In this document: positions 34,637 through 43,089 of the stretch, piece by piece
How positions within the stretch are numbered: position 1 is the first letter of the stretch
Layout of the letters: each line of letters opens with the position of its first letter
Assembly: GCF_010725485.1 (NCBI RefSeq)
Contig: NZ_AP022598.1
Coordinates: forward strand, 4,588,001-4,652,000
Source of the DNA: Mycolicibacterium parafortuitum
Lineage (GTDB): Bacteria; Actinomycetota; Actinomycetes; Mycobacteriales; Mycobacteriaceae
Direction: 5' to 3'
Length of the DNA: 64,000 nucleotides
Program-made: the position numbers and the translations under genes
Notes under the pieces: model-generated
Seen by the model: the letters and a program-made list of their open reading frames with translations, nothing else
Told to the model about the DNA's origin: nothing
Databases searched by the model: none

Positions 34637-35677
34637 ATGGCATTGCAGGAATTGTGGTTCCTCCTGATCGCCGTGCTGTTCCTCGGCTTTCTCGTCCTGG
34701 AGGGGTTCGACTTCGGCGTCGGGATGCTGATGGCCCCGATGGGCACCATGGGCCCGGGCGATCCGGACAACCGCAGACGCGCGGTGCTCAACACGATCGG
34801 ACCGGTTTGGGACGCCAACGAGGTGTGGTTGATCACCGCCGGAGCGGCGATGTTCGCGGCGTACCCGGGTTGGTACGCCACGCTGTTCTCAGCGTTGTAC
34901 CTGCCGCTGCTGGCCATCTTGTTCGGCATGATCCTGCGCATCGTCGGCATCGAATGGCGCGGCAAGATCAACGATCCGCAGTGGCGCCGCTGGGCCGACA
35001 TCGGCATCGCGCTGGGTTCCTGGTTGCCCGCGGTGCTGTGGGGTGTCGCGTTCGCGATCCTGTTGCGTGGGTTGCCGATCGACGCCGACGGCAGGACCGA
35101 CGTGTCGTTCGGCGACATCCTGAGCCCGTACACCCTGCTGGGCGGGCTGGCGACCGGGTCGCTGTTCCTGTTCTACGGTTCGGTGTATCTGGCGCTGAAG
35201 ACGTCCGGCGCGTTGCGTGACGACGCGTTCCGGGTCGCGCGGACGCTGTCGCTGCCGGTGATCGTGCTGGCCGGCGGCTTCGGCCTGTGGACCCAGCTTG
35301 CCTACGGGCGGGCGTGGACCTGGGCTGCGCTCGCGACCGCCGTCGTGGCGCTGCTGCTCTCGGTGGCGCTGATGTGGCAGAAGACCCGGGAGGGCATCGC
35401 GTTCGTCGCGATGGTCGTCGTGATCGCCGCGGTCGCGGTGTTGATCTTCGGTTCGATGTATCCGACGCTGCTGCCCTCGACGCTGAACCCGGAGTGGGGC
35501 GTGACGATCTACAACGGTTCGTCGACGCCCTACACGTTGCGCATCATGACCTGGGCGTCGCTGGCGCTGCTGCCGTTGGTGCTCTGCTACCAGGCCTGGT
35601 CGTACTGGGTGTTCCGCAAACGCGTTACCGCGGAGGCGATCCCGGAGTCGATCGGACTGGCGAGGCGAGCGTCCTGA
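34637..35677 (+). CDS. cydB: Cytochrome bd oxidase subunit II
   Basis: The 346-residue subunit II has eight to nine helices with VLEGFDFGVGMLMAPMG and VLNTIGPVWDANEVWLITAG at the start, both diagnostic of CydB. It supports the haem core of CydA. ATG 34637 follows AGGAG, 9 bases after cydA. Its TGA overlaps the CTG proposed as the cydD start (CTGA). Confidence 0.95.
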   Translation: MALQELWFLLIAVLFLGFLVLEGFDFGVGMLMAPMGTMGPGDPDNRRRAVLNTIGPVWDANEVWLITAGAAMFAAYPGWYATLFSALYLPLLAILFGMILRIVGIEWRGKINDPQWRRWADIGIALGSWLPAVLWGVAFAILLRGLPIDADGRTDVSFGDILSPYTLLGGLATGSLFLFYGSVYLALKTSGALRDDAFRVARTLSLPVIVLAGGFGLWTQLAYGRAWTWAALATAVVALLLSVALMWQKTREGIAFVAMVVVIAAVAVLIFGSMYPTLLPSTLNPEWGVTIYNGSSTPYTLRIMTWASLALLPLVLCYQAWSYWVFRKRVTAEAIPESIGLARRAS

Positions 35678-37308
35678 CCGATCCCAGCCGCGCCCCGATC
35701 GACCCGCGCCTGTGGCGGGCTTCTGCGGCGATGCGCCGGTTCCTGGCCGCCACAACGCTATTCGGCGTGCTGATCGCGGCGTGCACCATCGGGTCGGCGG
35801 TGGTCCTGGCGTCGATCGTGGCCCGGGTCATCACCGACCCTGCGTCACGCAGCCCAGGCATCCTCGCCCCTGCCCTGAGCGCCCTGGTCGCGCTGTGGAC
35901 CGTCCGCGTGCTTGCCCAGTGGCAACAGGGACGTCTCGCCCAGCACGGGGCCAGCGCGGTCATCGCCGATCTCTCCGATCAGGTGCTCGGCGCCGCCACC
36001 TCGCTGCCGCCGCGCGAGCTGGCCGCCCGGCGCGACGACGCCGCCGTGGTCGTCACGCACGGCCTCGACGGGCTGCGGGTCTATTTCACCGCGTATCTGC
36101 CGTCGCTGTTCCTCGCGGTGATCCTGACGCCCGCCACCGTCGCGGTGATCGCCTGGTATGACTGGCGATCCGCGCTGATCGTGGTGATCGCGCTGCCGTT
36201 GATCCCGATCTTCATGATCCTGATCGGGCTGGCCACGACCGACCGCTCCGAGGCGGCGCTGGCGGCGATGACCACGCTGCAGTCCCGCCTGCTGGATCTG
36301 GTCGCCGGGTTGCCGACGTTGCGCGCGTTGGGGCGCACCGCGGGCGCTGCCGACCGGATCGCCGAACTGGGCGCCGCTCATCGACGTTCGGCGATGGCCA
36401 CGATGCGGATCGCGTTCCTGTCGGCGTTCGTGCTCGAGCTGCTCGCCACCCTCGGGGTGGCGCTGGTCGCCGTCGGCGTCGGGATGCGGCTGGTCTTCGG
36501 CGATATGACGTTGGTAGCCGGGCTCACTGCGCTGCTACTGGCCCCTGAGGCGTTCTGGCCGCTGCGCCGGGTCGGGGCGGCGTTCCACTCTGCGCAGGAC
36601 GGCAAGACCGCGGTGCAGGCCGCGTTCCGATTCATCGACAGCGCCGCCCCGACACCGGCCGGCTCGGCGACCGTCCCCGGGGACACCGTCACCGTCCGCG
36701 TGCTCGACCTGGACATGTCCGCGCCCCCCGGGCGGGTCACCGTCCTCACCGGACCCAACGGCGTCGGCAAATCCACACTGCTGCAGGCGATCCTCGGCCT
36801 GGGCCCTTCACCTTGCGGACGGATCACCGTCAACGACGTCGACGTCACCGAACTCGACCGACAGCGCTGGTGGGCGCGGGTGGGCTGGCTGGCGCAGCGG
36901 CCGGTGCTGATCCCGGGCACGGTGGGCGAGAACCTCGAGCTGTTCGGACCGCTCGACGACCTCGAGGAAGCCTGCCGGTCAGCGTGTTTCGACGAGGTCC
37001 TGGCCACGCTGCCCGACGGCCTGCAGACGCCGATCGGCCGCGGCGGAGTCGGGCTGTCGCTGGGTCAGCGGCAGCGTCTCGGGCTGGCCCGGGTTCTCGG
37101 GTCCGGCGCACCGCTGCTGCTGTTCGACGAGCCGACCGCGCATCTCGACGGACCGACCGAGGCGCGAGTGCTCGAGGCGATCACGCGGGCCGCCGCGGGC
37201 GCGACGGTGATCGTGGTGGGACACCGCGATCCGGTACTGGCGATCGGCGACAGCGTCGTTGAGATGGACACGGTCGTCGGCATGGGCGGTGCCCGTGTCC
37301 CGTCCTGA
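35674..37308 (+). CDS. cydD: ABC exporter CydD, needed for bd oxidase assembly
   Basis: About 544 residues: a six-helix transmembrane domain (to about residue 320), then an ATPase domain with Walker A TGPNGVGKSTLLQAIL, signature GLSLGQRQRLGLARV, Walker B LLLFDEPTAHLD and switch His in VVGHRD. With CydC it forms the heterodimeric exporter required for bd oxidase assembly (thiol/haem related). No ATG, GTG or TTG lies upstream in frame near the cydB end. CTG 35674 overlaps the cydB stop as CTGA and gives LTDPSRAPIDPRLWRAS, which matches CydD N-termini. An ATG about 19 codons later would cut off conserved residues. Confidence 0.9.
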   Translation: MTDPSRAPIDPRLWRASAAMRRFLAATTLFGVLIAACTIGSAVVLASIVARVITDPASRSPGILAPALSALVALWTVRVLAQWQQGRLAQHGASAVIADLSDQVLGAATSLPPRELAARRDDAAVVVTHGLDGLRVYFTAYLPSLFLAVILTPATVAVIAWYDWRSALIVVIALPLIPIFMILIGLATTDRSEAALAAMTTLQSRLLDLVAGLPTLRALGRTAGAADRIAELGAAHRRSAMATMRIAFLSAFVLELLATLGVALVAVGVGMRLVFGDMTLVAGLTALLLAPEAFWPLRRVGAAFHSAQDGKTAVQAAFRFIDSAAPTPAGSATVPGDTVTVRVLDLDMSAPPGRVTVLTGPNGVGKSTLLQAILGLGPSPCGRITVNDVDVTELDRQRWWARVGWLAQRPVLIPGTVGENLELFGPLDDLEEACRSACFDEVLATLPDGLQTPIGRGGVGLSLGQRQRLGLARVLGSGAPLLLFDEPTAHLDGPTEARVLEAITRAAAGATVIVVGHRDPVLAIGDSVVEMDTVVGMGGARVPS

Positions 37309-38773
37309 CCCGCTCCTGCAGGTGTGGCCGTTGCTGCGGCCCCGCATCCCGCGTCTGGCCGCCGCAGTGCTTTTCGGCGCCGCGTCGCTGGGCAGCGCGT
37401 TCGCGCTCACGGCGGTGTCCGCGTGGCTGATCACCCGGGCCTGGCAGATGCCACCGGTGCTGCATCTGACCGTCGCGGCCGTCACCGTGCGGGCGCTCGG
37501 GATCTCACGCGGGCTGCTCGGGTACTGCGAGCGACTGGCCTCCCACGACACCGCACTGCGCGCCGCGAGCAATGCCCGGGTCGGCATCTTCCGTCGGTTG
37601 GCGAGCGCGCCGACGGATGCGGTGCTGCGGCGCAGCAGTGGTGATCTGGTGGCGCGGATCGGGCGCGGCGTCGACGATCTCGCCGAGGTCATCGTCCGCG
37701 CGCTGGTGCCGATCTGTGTCGCGGCGCTGCTGGCCGTCGCGGCGATCACCACTGTCGCCGTGATCTCACCGCCTGCCGCGGCGGTGCTCGCGGTGAGCAT
37801 GGCGGTCGCAGGCATCCTCGCCCCGGTGGCGGCCGCCCGCGCCACGAGCGCCTCTGAAACCGTTGCCGCCGAACACCATTCCGGGCGTGACACCGCGGCC
37901 ATGCTGGCGCTGGAGCACGCCCCGGAACTTCGGGTCAGCGGCAGGCTCGCCGGTGTGCTGGCCACCGCGGCCGGCGAACAACGACGGTGGGGGCGCGCCG
38001 TCGACCGGGCGTCGGCACCCGCGGCGGTGGCGGCGGCCGCACCGACGGCCGCGACCGGGGTCAGCGTGCTGGGCGCCGTGCTCGCCGGAATCACGCTGGC
38101 CTCCAGCGCCGCCCCGACGACCGTCGCGATCCTGATGCTGGTGCCGCTGGCGTCGTTCGAGGCCACCGCCGCGCTGCCCGGCGCCGCCGTCGCGCTGACC
38201 CGCGCGCGGATCGCGGCACGGCGACTGCTCGCGCTGACCGAACCCGACACCGTGGACGACCGCCGCCCGGTGGTCACACCGCCCGAACTGAAGCCGGGAG
38301 ACCGCGTCGCGGTGGTCGGGCCGAGCGGGTCCGGCAAGACCACCTTGTTGATGCAGACACCCGGGGTGTTCTTCGCCGAGGACGCGCACCTGTTCTCGAC
38401 CACCGTGCGCGACAACCTGCTGGTCGCCCGTGGCGACGCCCGCGACGACGAACTCTTGGACGCACTGCGCCGGTGCGGGCTCGGCCGTTGGGTCGCCGAA
38501 CTGCCCGACGGCCTGTCGACGGTGCTGGTCGGCGGGGCGTCGGCGGTGTCGGCAGGGCAGCGCCGACGGCTGTTGCTGGCCCGCGCGCTGGTCTCGACGG
38601 CGCCGACCGTGCTGCTCGACGAGCCGACCGAGCACCTCGACGCCTCCGACGCCGATGCGATCATGGCCGCGATCCTGACCCCGGGTGAGCTGTTCGGGCC
38701 GGAACGCACCGTCGTCGTCGCCACTCATCACCTGCCGGACCACCTGCCGGTGAAGGTAATCTCCCCGACATGA
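37295..38773 (+). CDS. cydC: ABC exporter CydC with a shortened ATPase domain
   Basis: About 492 residues, partner of CydD. The membrane domain (ALTAVSAWLITRAWQMPPVL, RLASHDTALRAASNARV) is normal. In the ATPase domain Walker A (GPSGSGKTTLLM) is followed after only a few residues by FFAEDAHLFSTTVRDNLL. The 30 to 40 residues that normally lie between Walker A and the Q-loop are missing, and the Q-loop Gln is Glu. The signature is degenerate (SAVSAGQRRRLLLARAL), while Walker B VLLDEPTEHLD is intact. GTG 37295 overlaps cydD by 14 bases, and GTG 37289 is an alternative. The stop overlaps the next gene (ATGA). Confidence 0.88.
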   Translation: MSRPDPLLQVWPLLRPRIPRLAAAVLFGAASLGSAFALTAVSAWLITRAWQMPPVLHLTVAAVTVRALGISRGLLGYCERLASHDTALRAASNARVGIFRRLASAPTDAVLRRSSGDLVARIGRGVDDLAEVIVRALVPICVAALLAVAAITTVAVISPPAAAVLAVSMAVAGILAPVAAARATSASETVAAEHHSGRDTAAMLALEHAPELRVSGRLAGVLATAAGEQRRWGRAVDRASAPAAVAAAAPTAATGVSVLGAVLAGITLASSAAPTTVAILMLVPLASFEATAALPGAAVALTRARIAARRLLALTEPDTVDDRRPVVTPPELKPGDRVAVVGPSGSGKTTLLMQTPGVFFAEDAHLFSTTVRDNLLVARGDARDDELLDALRRCGLGRWVAELPDGLSTVLVGGASAVSAGQRRRLLLARALVSTAPTVLLDEPTEHLDASDADAIMAAILTPGELFGPERTVVVATHHLPDHLPVKVISPT

Positions 38774-39252
38774 GCGAACCGCCGCCTCCCCCGCCCGGTA
38801 CCTATCCCGGCGGCTACTCGCCGCAGCCCTACGGACCGTACGGCGGCTATCCACCGCCGTACCCCCCACCCGCGAAGAACGGGCTGGGCACCGCGTCGCT
38901 GGTCGTCGCGATCATCTCGCTGTTCACGGTGTTCGGCGGGGTGGTGCTCGGCGTCGTCGCGGTGATCCTCGGCTTCCTCGGCCGCGGCCGGGTGCAGCGC
39001 GGCGAGGCGAACAACGGCGGAATCGCGGTAGCCGGCATCGTGCTCGGCGCGGTCAGCATCGTCGTGTCGATCGTCGCGATCGTGATCATGGCGGTGGTCG
39101 GCTGGTCGGTGTTCAAGGACGTCGGCGGTACCGACTACATCGACTGCCTCAACCGGGCCGGATCCGACCAGACCGCGGTCGAGCGGTGCGCCGACGAGTT
39201 CACCCAGCGCGTCGAGGACGAGTTCTCCGTCACCGTCTCCCCGCGGCCCTAG
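38770..39252 (+). CDS. DUF4190 membrane protein with Pro/Tyr/Gly-rich N-terminus
   Basis: The 160-residue protein begins with about 35 residues rich in Pro, Gly and Tyr. Two hydrophobic helices follow (ASLVVAIISLFTVFGGVVLG; GIAVAGIVLGAVSIVVSIVA) with the glycine pattern of DUF4190, then a short external domain with two Cys (DYIDCLNRAGS, AVERCADEF). ATG 38770 overlaps the cydC stop by 4 bases, so it belongs to the cyd transcript, although no link to bd oxidase is known. It converges with tesB 5 bases later. Confidence 0.75.
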   Translation: MSEPPPPPPGTYPGGYSPQPYGPYGGYPPPYPPPAKNGLGTASLVVAIISLFTVFGGVVLGVVAVILGFLGRGRVQRGEANNGGIAVAGIVLGAVSIVVSIVAIVIMAVVGWSVFKDVGGTDYIDCLNRAGSDQTAVERCADEFTQRVEDEFSVTVSPRP

Positions 39253-39257
39253 ACGGG

Positions 39258-40118
39258 TCACGGGAAGTGCTTGACGATGCCTTCCTGGACGACCGTGGCC
39301 AGCGGCTGACCCGAACGGTCGAAGAAATGCCCGGAGCCCAGACCGCGGGAGTCCGCGGCGACAGGTGAGGTCGTCGAGTACAGCACCCAGTCGTCGAAGC
39401 GGATCGGCCGGTGGAACCACACGGTGTGGTTGGTGGTGACCGCGAAGATCCGGTCATGCCCCCACGACAGACCGTGCGTGGTGATGATCGAGTCCAGCAC
39501 GGTGGTGTCCGACGAGTACACCAGCGCGGCGGCATGCAGCACCGGGTCGGCGGGCATCGCGCCCTGGGCGGTCATCCACACCCGGTTGTGCCCGAGCCTG
39601 CCGCCTTTGTCCCGCATGACCCATGCCGGGTCGTTGGTGTAGCGCCACTCGATGGGCCGCAGCGCGTTGACGAAGTGCGGGACCACCTCCTCGTACCCGC
39701 GCAGCAGCTCGTCGATCGGCAGCACCGCCTCCGGATCGTCGATCTGAGGCGGTTCGATCCCGTGCTCGAGCCCCTTGCCGCCGGCCAGGTAGGACACCAG
39801 CGCGGTGGTCAGCAGCTGGCCGTTCTGCATCACGTCGACGCGGCGGTTGGCGAACCGGCGCTCGTCACGCAACCGGACGACGTGAAACTCCAGGTCCTGT
39901 TCCGGGTCTCCGCCGGCGATGAAGTGCACCGACAACGCGCTCGGCGGGGTCGGGTACTTCAAGCTCCGGCTGGCCGCGACGAAGGCCTGCGCCATCATCT
40001 GCCCGCCGAAGGTGCGCACCGGGTTCTTGCTCGGGTGCCTGCCGACGAACGTGTTCTCGTCGACGACGTCGAGGTCGAGGATCGCGAGCAGCTCCTGGAA
40101 GTCCGCGTGACGCGACAC
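39258..40118 (-). CDS. tesB: Acyl-CoA thioesterase II
   Basis: The 286-residue double-hotdog enzyme hydrolyses medium- and long-chain acyl-CoA to free acid and CoA. Features include NPVRTFGGQMMAQAFVAASR in the first hotdog, ALSVHFIAGGDPEQ, and in the second hotdog DTTVLDSIITTHGLSWGHDR with the catalytic Asp, followed by SRGLGSGHFFDRSGQPLATV. GTG 40118 is the start. It corresponds to Rv1618 and, as there, follows pyk on the same strand by 16 bases. Confidence 0.92.
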   Translation of the reverse strand: MSRHADFQELLAILDLDVVDENTFVGRHPSKNPVRTFGGQMMAQAFVAASRSLKYPTPPSALSVHFIAGGDPEQDLEFHVVRLRDERRFANRRVDVMQNGQLLTTALVSYLAGGKGLEHGIEPPQIDDPEAVLPIDELLRGYEEVVPHFVNALRPIEWRYTNDPAWVMRDKGGRLGHNRVWMTAQGAMPADPVLHAAALVYSSDTTVLDSIITTHGLSWGHDRIFAVTTNHTVWFHRPIRFDDWVLYSTTSPVAADSRGLGSGHFFDRSGQPLATVVQEGIVKHFP

Positions 40119-40134
40119 TCGATGATCTCCTCAG

Positions 40135-41553
40135 TTAGACGTCGTCCTCACCGATGCGGTGGACGTGGATCAGATTTGTGGAGCCTACTGTGCCCGGAGG
40201 AGCGCCCGCGACGATGACCACCAGGTCGCCGCGCTTGTACCGGCCGAGCGCCAGCATCGACTGGTCGACCTGGCGGATCATGCCGTCGGTGGTCTCGATG
40301 TGCGGGACGATGAACGTCTCGGTGCCCCAGGTCAGCGCCAGCTGGCTACGGATCTCGGGCAGCGAGGTGAACGCCAGCACCGGCAGCGGGGTGTGCAGAC
40401 GGGCCAGCCGGCGCACGGTGTCCCCGGACTGGGTGAACGCGACCAGCGCCTTCGCGTCGAGCCGCTCACCGATGTCACGAGCGGCGTAGGAGATGACACC
40501 GCGCTTGGTGCGAGGCGTGTGGGTCAGCGCCGGGACGGCCACCGAGTTGTCCTCGACCGCGCTGACGATCCGCGCCATTGTGCGGACCGTCTCGAACGGG
40601 AACTTGCCGACCGAGGTCTCCCCGGACAGCATCACCGCGTCCGCGCCGTCGAGCACCGCGTTGGCGACGTCGGAGGCCTCCGCGCGCGTCGGGCGGGAGT
40701 TCTCGATCATCGACTCCAGCATCTGGGTCGCGACGATGACGGGTTTGGCGTTCTCCCTTGCCATCTGGATGGCCCGCTTCTGAACCAGCGGCACCTCCTC
40801 GAGCGGGAGCTCGACGCCGAGGTCACCGCGCGCGACCATGATCGCGTCGAACGCCAGCACGATCGCCTCGAGGTTGTCGATCGCCTCCGGCTTCTCCAGC
40901 TTGGCGATCACCGGGACCCGGCGCCCGACCCGGTCCATCACCTCGTGGACCAGCTCGACGTCGGCGGGTGAGCGCACGAACGACAACGCGACGAGGTCGA
41001 CGCCCAGGCGCAGCGCGAACTCCAGGTCGTCGATGTCCTTCTCCGACAGCGGCGGCGCCGACACGTTCATCCCGGGCAGGGACATGCCCTTGTTGTTGCT
41101 GACCTTGCCGCCCTCGGTGACCGTGCAGACCACGTCGTTGCCGTCGATGTGCTCGACCACCAGACCCACGTTGCCGTCGTCGACGAGCACCCGGTCACCG
41201 GGCTTGGCGTCCTGCGCGAGCCGCTTGTAGGTGGTCGACACCCGGTCGTGGGTGCCCTCGAAGTCGTCGACGGTGATCCGGATCGTCTCGCCGTTCTTCC
41301 ACACCGTCGGCCCGTCGGCGAACCGGCCCAGCCGGATCTTCGGGCCCTGCAGGTCGGCGAGGATGCCGACGGCGCGTCCGGTCGCATCCGATGCGGCGCG
41401 AACGCGTTTGTAGTTGGCCTCGTGGTCGGGGTAGTCGCCGTGGCTGAAGTTGAGCCTCGCGACATCCATTCCGGACTCGACCAGCTGCTTGACCGCCCCA
41501 TCAGAGGCGGTGGCCGGGCCGAGCGTACAGACGATCTTTCCGCGTCGAGTCAC
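40135..41553 (-). CDS. pyk: Pyruvate kinase
   Basis: The 472-residue glycolytic enzyme converts phosphoenolpyruvate and ADP to pyruvate and ATP. Substrate and metal residues are visible in RRGKIVCTLGPATASDGAVK, ARLNFSHGDYPDHE, GILADLQGPKIRLG, PVIAKLEKPEAIDNLEAIV and IMVARGDLGVELPLEEVP, with TQMLESMIENSRPTRAE after them. The C-terminal regulatory domain is complete. GTG 41553 opens the conserved N-terminus. It lies 27 bases after the gltD stop on the same strand. Confidence 0.95.
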   Translation of the reverse strand: MTRRGKIVCTLGPATASDGAVKQLVESGMDVARLNFSHGDYPDHEANYKRVRAASDATGRAVGILADLQGPKIRLGRFADGPTVWKNGETIRITVDDFEGTHDRVSTTYKRLAQDAKPGDRVLVDDGNVGLVVEHIDGNDVVCTVTEGGKVSNNKGMSLPGMNVSAPPLSEKDIDDLEFALRLGVDLVALSFVRSPADVELVHEVMDRVGRRVPVIAKLEKPEAIDNLEAIVLAFDAIMVARGDLGVELPLEEVPLVQKRAIQMARENAKPVIVATQMLESMIENSRPTRAEASDVANAVLDGADAVMLSGETSVGKFPFETVRTMARIVSAVEDNSVAVPALTHTPRTKRGVISYAARDIGERLDAKALVAFTQSGDTVRRLARLHTPLPVLAFTSLPEIRSQLALTWGTETFIVPHIETTDGMIRQVDQSMLALGRYKRGDLVVIVAGAPPGTVGSTNLIHVHRIGEDDV

Positions 41554-41580
41554 GACTCACGAGCATAGTCGTTAATCGAT

Positions 41581-43089
41581 TCAGATGACGGCCAGCGGCA
41601 GCGCCCCGGGCCGCACCGGGGCGGGCAGATCCGAGTCACCCATCAGGTACGCGTCGACGGCGTGCGCGGCGCTGCGGCCTTCGGCGATCGCCCACACGAT
41701 CAACGATGCACCGCGATGCGCGTCCCCGCACACGAAGACGCCGGGTGCGTCGGTCTGCCAGTCCGAGCCGCAGGGCACGGTGCCGCGCCGGTTGAGCGTC
41801 ACGCCGAGCCTGTCGAGCAACGGCATGTGCTCCACCCCCTCGAAGCCGATGGCCAGCAGCGCCAGATCGCACGGGATTTCCAGCGTCTGGCCGACCGGCA
41901 CGATGTGGCGGCGGCCGTTCTCGTCGCGCTCGACCTTCACCTCGGCGATCTCCATCGCCCGCAGATTGCCCCGCTCGTCGCCGAGGAAGCGCTGCACGGC
42001 GACCTCGTAACGGCGGTGTCCGCCCTCGGCGTGGGCCGGCGAGAGCCTGGTGCGCAGCACCAGCGGCCACGTCGGCCACGGGGTGCGGGAGTCGTCGCGC
42101 TGTTCCGGCGGTTCGGGGTTGTAGTCCAGCTGCGTCACCGACGCGGCGCCCTGGCGATGCGCGGTGCCCAGGCAGTCGGCTCCGGTGTCACCGCCGCCGA
42201 TGATCACGACGTGCTTACCCGCCGCGCTGATCTGGCTGGGACCGTCGCCCTCGCATTCCTTGTTGGCCGGCACCAGATGTTCCATCGCGAGATGCACGCC
42301 GTTGAGGTGGCGGCCCTCGACGTCGTTGTCACGGGAGCGCAGCGCCCCGACGGCCAGCACGACGGCGTCGTGCTGGGCCCGCAGCTGCTCGATGGGCAGA
42401 TCCACACCCACCTCGCATTCGGTGACAAAACGTGTTCCCTCTGCGCGCATCTGGGCCAGCCGCTGGTTGAGCGTGGCCTTCTCCAGCTTGTACTCGGGGA
42501 TGCCGTAGCGCATCAGCCCGCCGATCCGGTCGTCGCGTTCGTAAACCGTGACGTCGTGGCCCGCGCGGGTCAGCTGCTGGGCGGCGGCCAGCCCGGCCGG
42601 ACCGGAGCCGACGACGGCGACCCTCTTACCGGTCGAGATGGCGGGCGGCTGGGGCTCGACGAGACCGTCCATCCAGGCCTGGTCGGCGATGGTCTGCTCG
42701 ATGCGCTTGATCGTGACGCTGCCGCCGGTCTGCTCCTCGGCGATCGACAGCACGCACGCCGCCTCACATGGCGCCGGGCACAGTCGGCCGGTGAACTCCG
42801 GGAAGTTGTTCGTCGCGTGCAGCCGGTCGCTGGCCGCGTCCCAGCGGCCGCGGCGCACCAGATCGTTCCACTCCGGGATCAGGTTGCCCAGCGGGCAGCC
42901 CGCGGTTCCCGAGTGGCAGAACGGGATTCCGCAGTCCATACAGCGGCGGGCCTGCTGGGAAACCTCGCCGGCCCGCTGGTGCGGATCCTGCCGCTCGTAG
43001 ACCTCGCGCCAGTCCCCGACCCGTTCGTCGACGGGCCGCTTGGTGGCCTCGACCTTGGCCACTTCCAGGAATCCGCGCGGATCAGCCAC
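41581..43089 (-). CDS. gltD: Glutamate synthase small subunit
   Basis: The 502-residue iron-sulfur flavoprotein passes electrons from NADPH to GltB. The N-terminal cluster motif is [11 protein letters not shown]...GCPLGN, with a second CPAPCEAAC. The FAD site is [17 protein letters not shown] (about residue 148), and the NADPH site includes [19 protein letters not shown]-terminal [20 protein letters not shown] closes the fold. GTG 43089 overlaps the gltB stop by 8 bases. Confidence 0.95.
   Translation of the reverse strand: MADPRGFLEVAKVEATKRPVDERVGDWREVYERQDPHQRAGEVSQQARRCMDCGIPFCHSGTAGCPLGNLIPEWNDLVRRGRWDAASDRLHATNNFPEFTGRLCPAPCEAACVLSIAEEQTGGSVTIKRIEQTIADQAWMDGLVEPQPPAISTGKRVAVVGSGPAGLAAAQQLTRAGHDVTVYERDDRIGGLMRYGIPEYKLEKATLNQRLAQMRAEGTRFVTECEVGVDLPIEQLRAQHDAVVLAVGALRSRDNDVEGRHLNGVHLAMEHLVPANKECEGDGPSQISAAGKHVVIIGGGDTGADCLGTAHRQGAASVTQLDYNPEPPEQRDDSRTPWPTWPLVLRTRLSPAHAEGGHRRYEVAVQRFLGDERGNLRAMEIAEVKVERDENGRRHIVPVGQTLEIPCDLALLAIGFEGVEHMPLLDRLGVTLNRRGTVPCGSDWQTDAPGVFVCGDAHRGASLIVWAIAEGRSAAHAVDAYLMGDSDLPAPVRPGALPLAVI

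Noticed and set aside
36979..38724. A 581-codon minus-strand frame over cydD/cydC
   Set aside because: Low-complexity Ser/Ala/Arg translation opposite well-supported ABC exporter genes.
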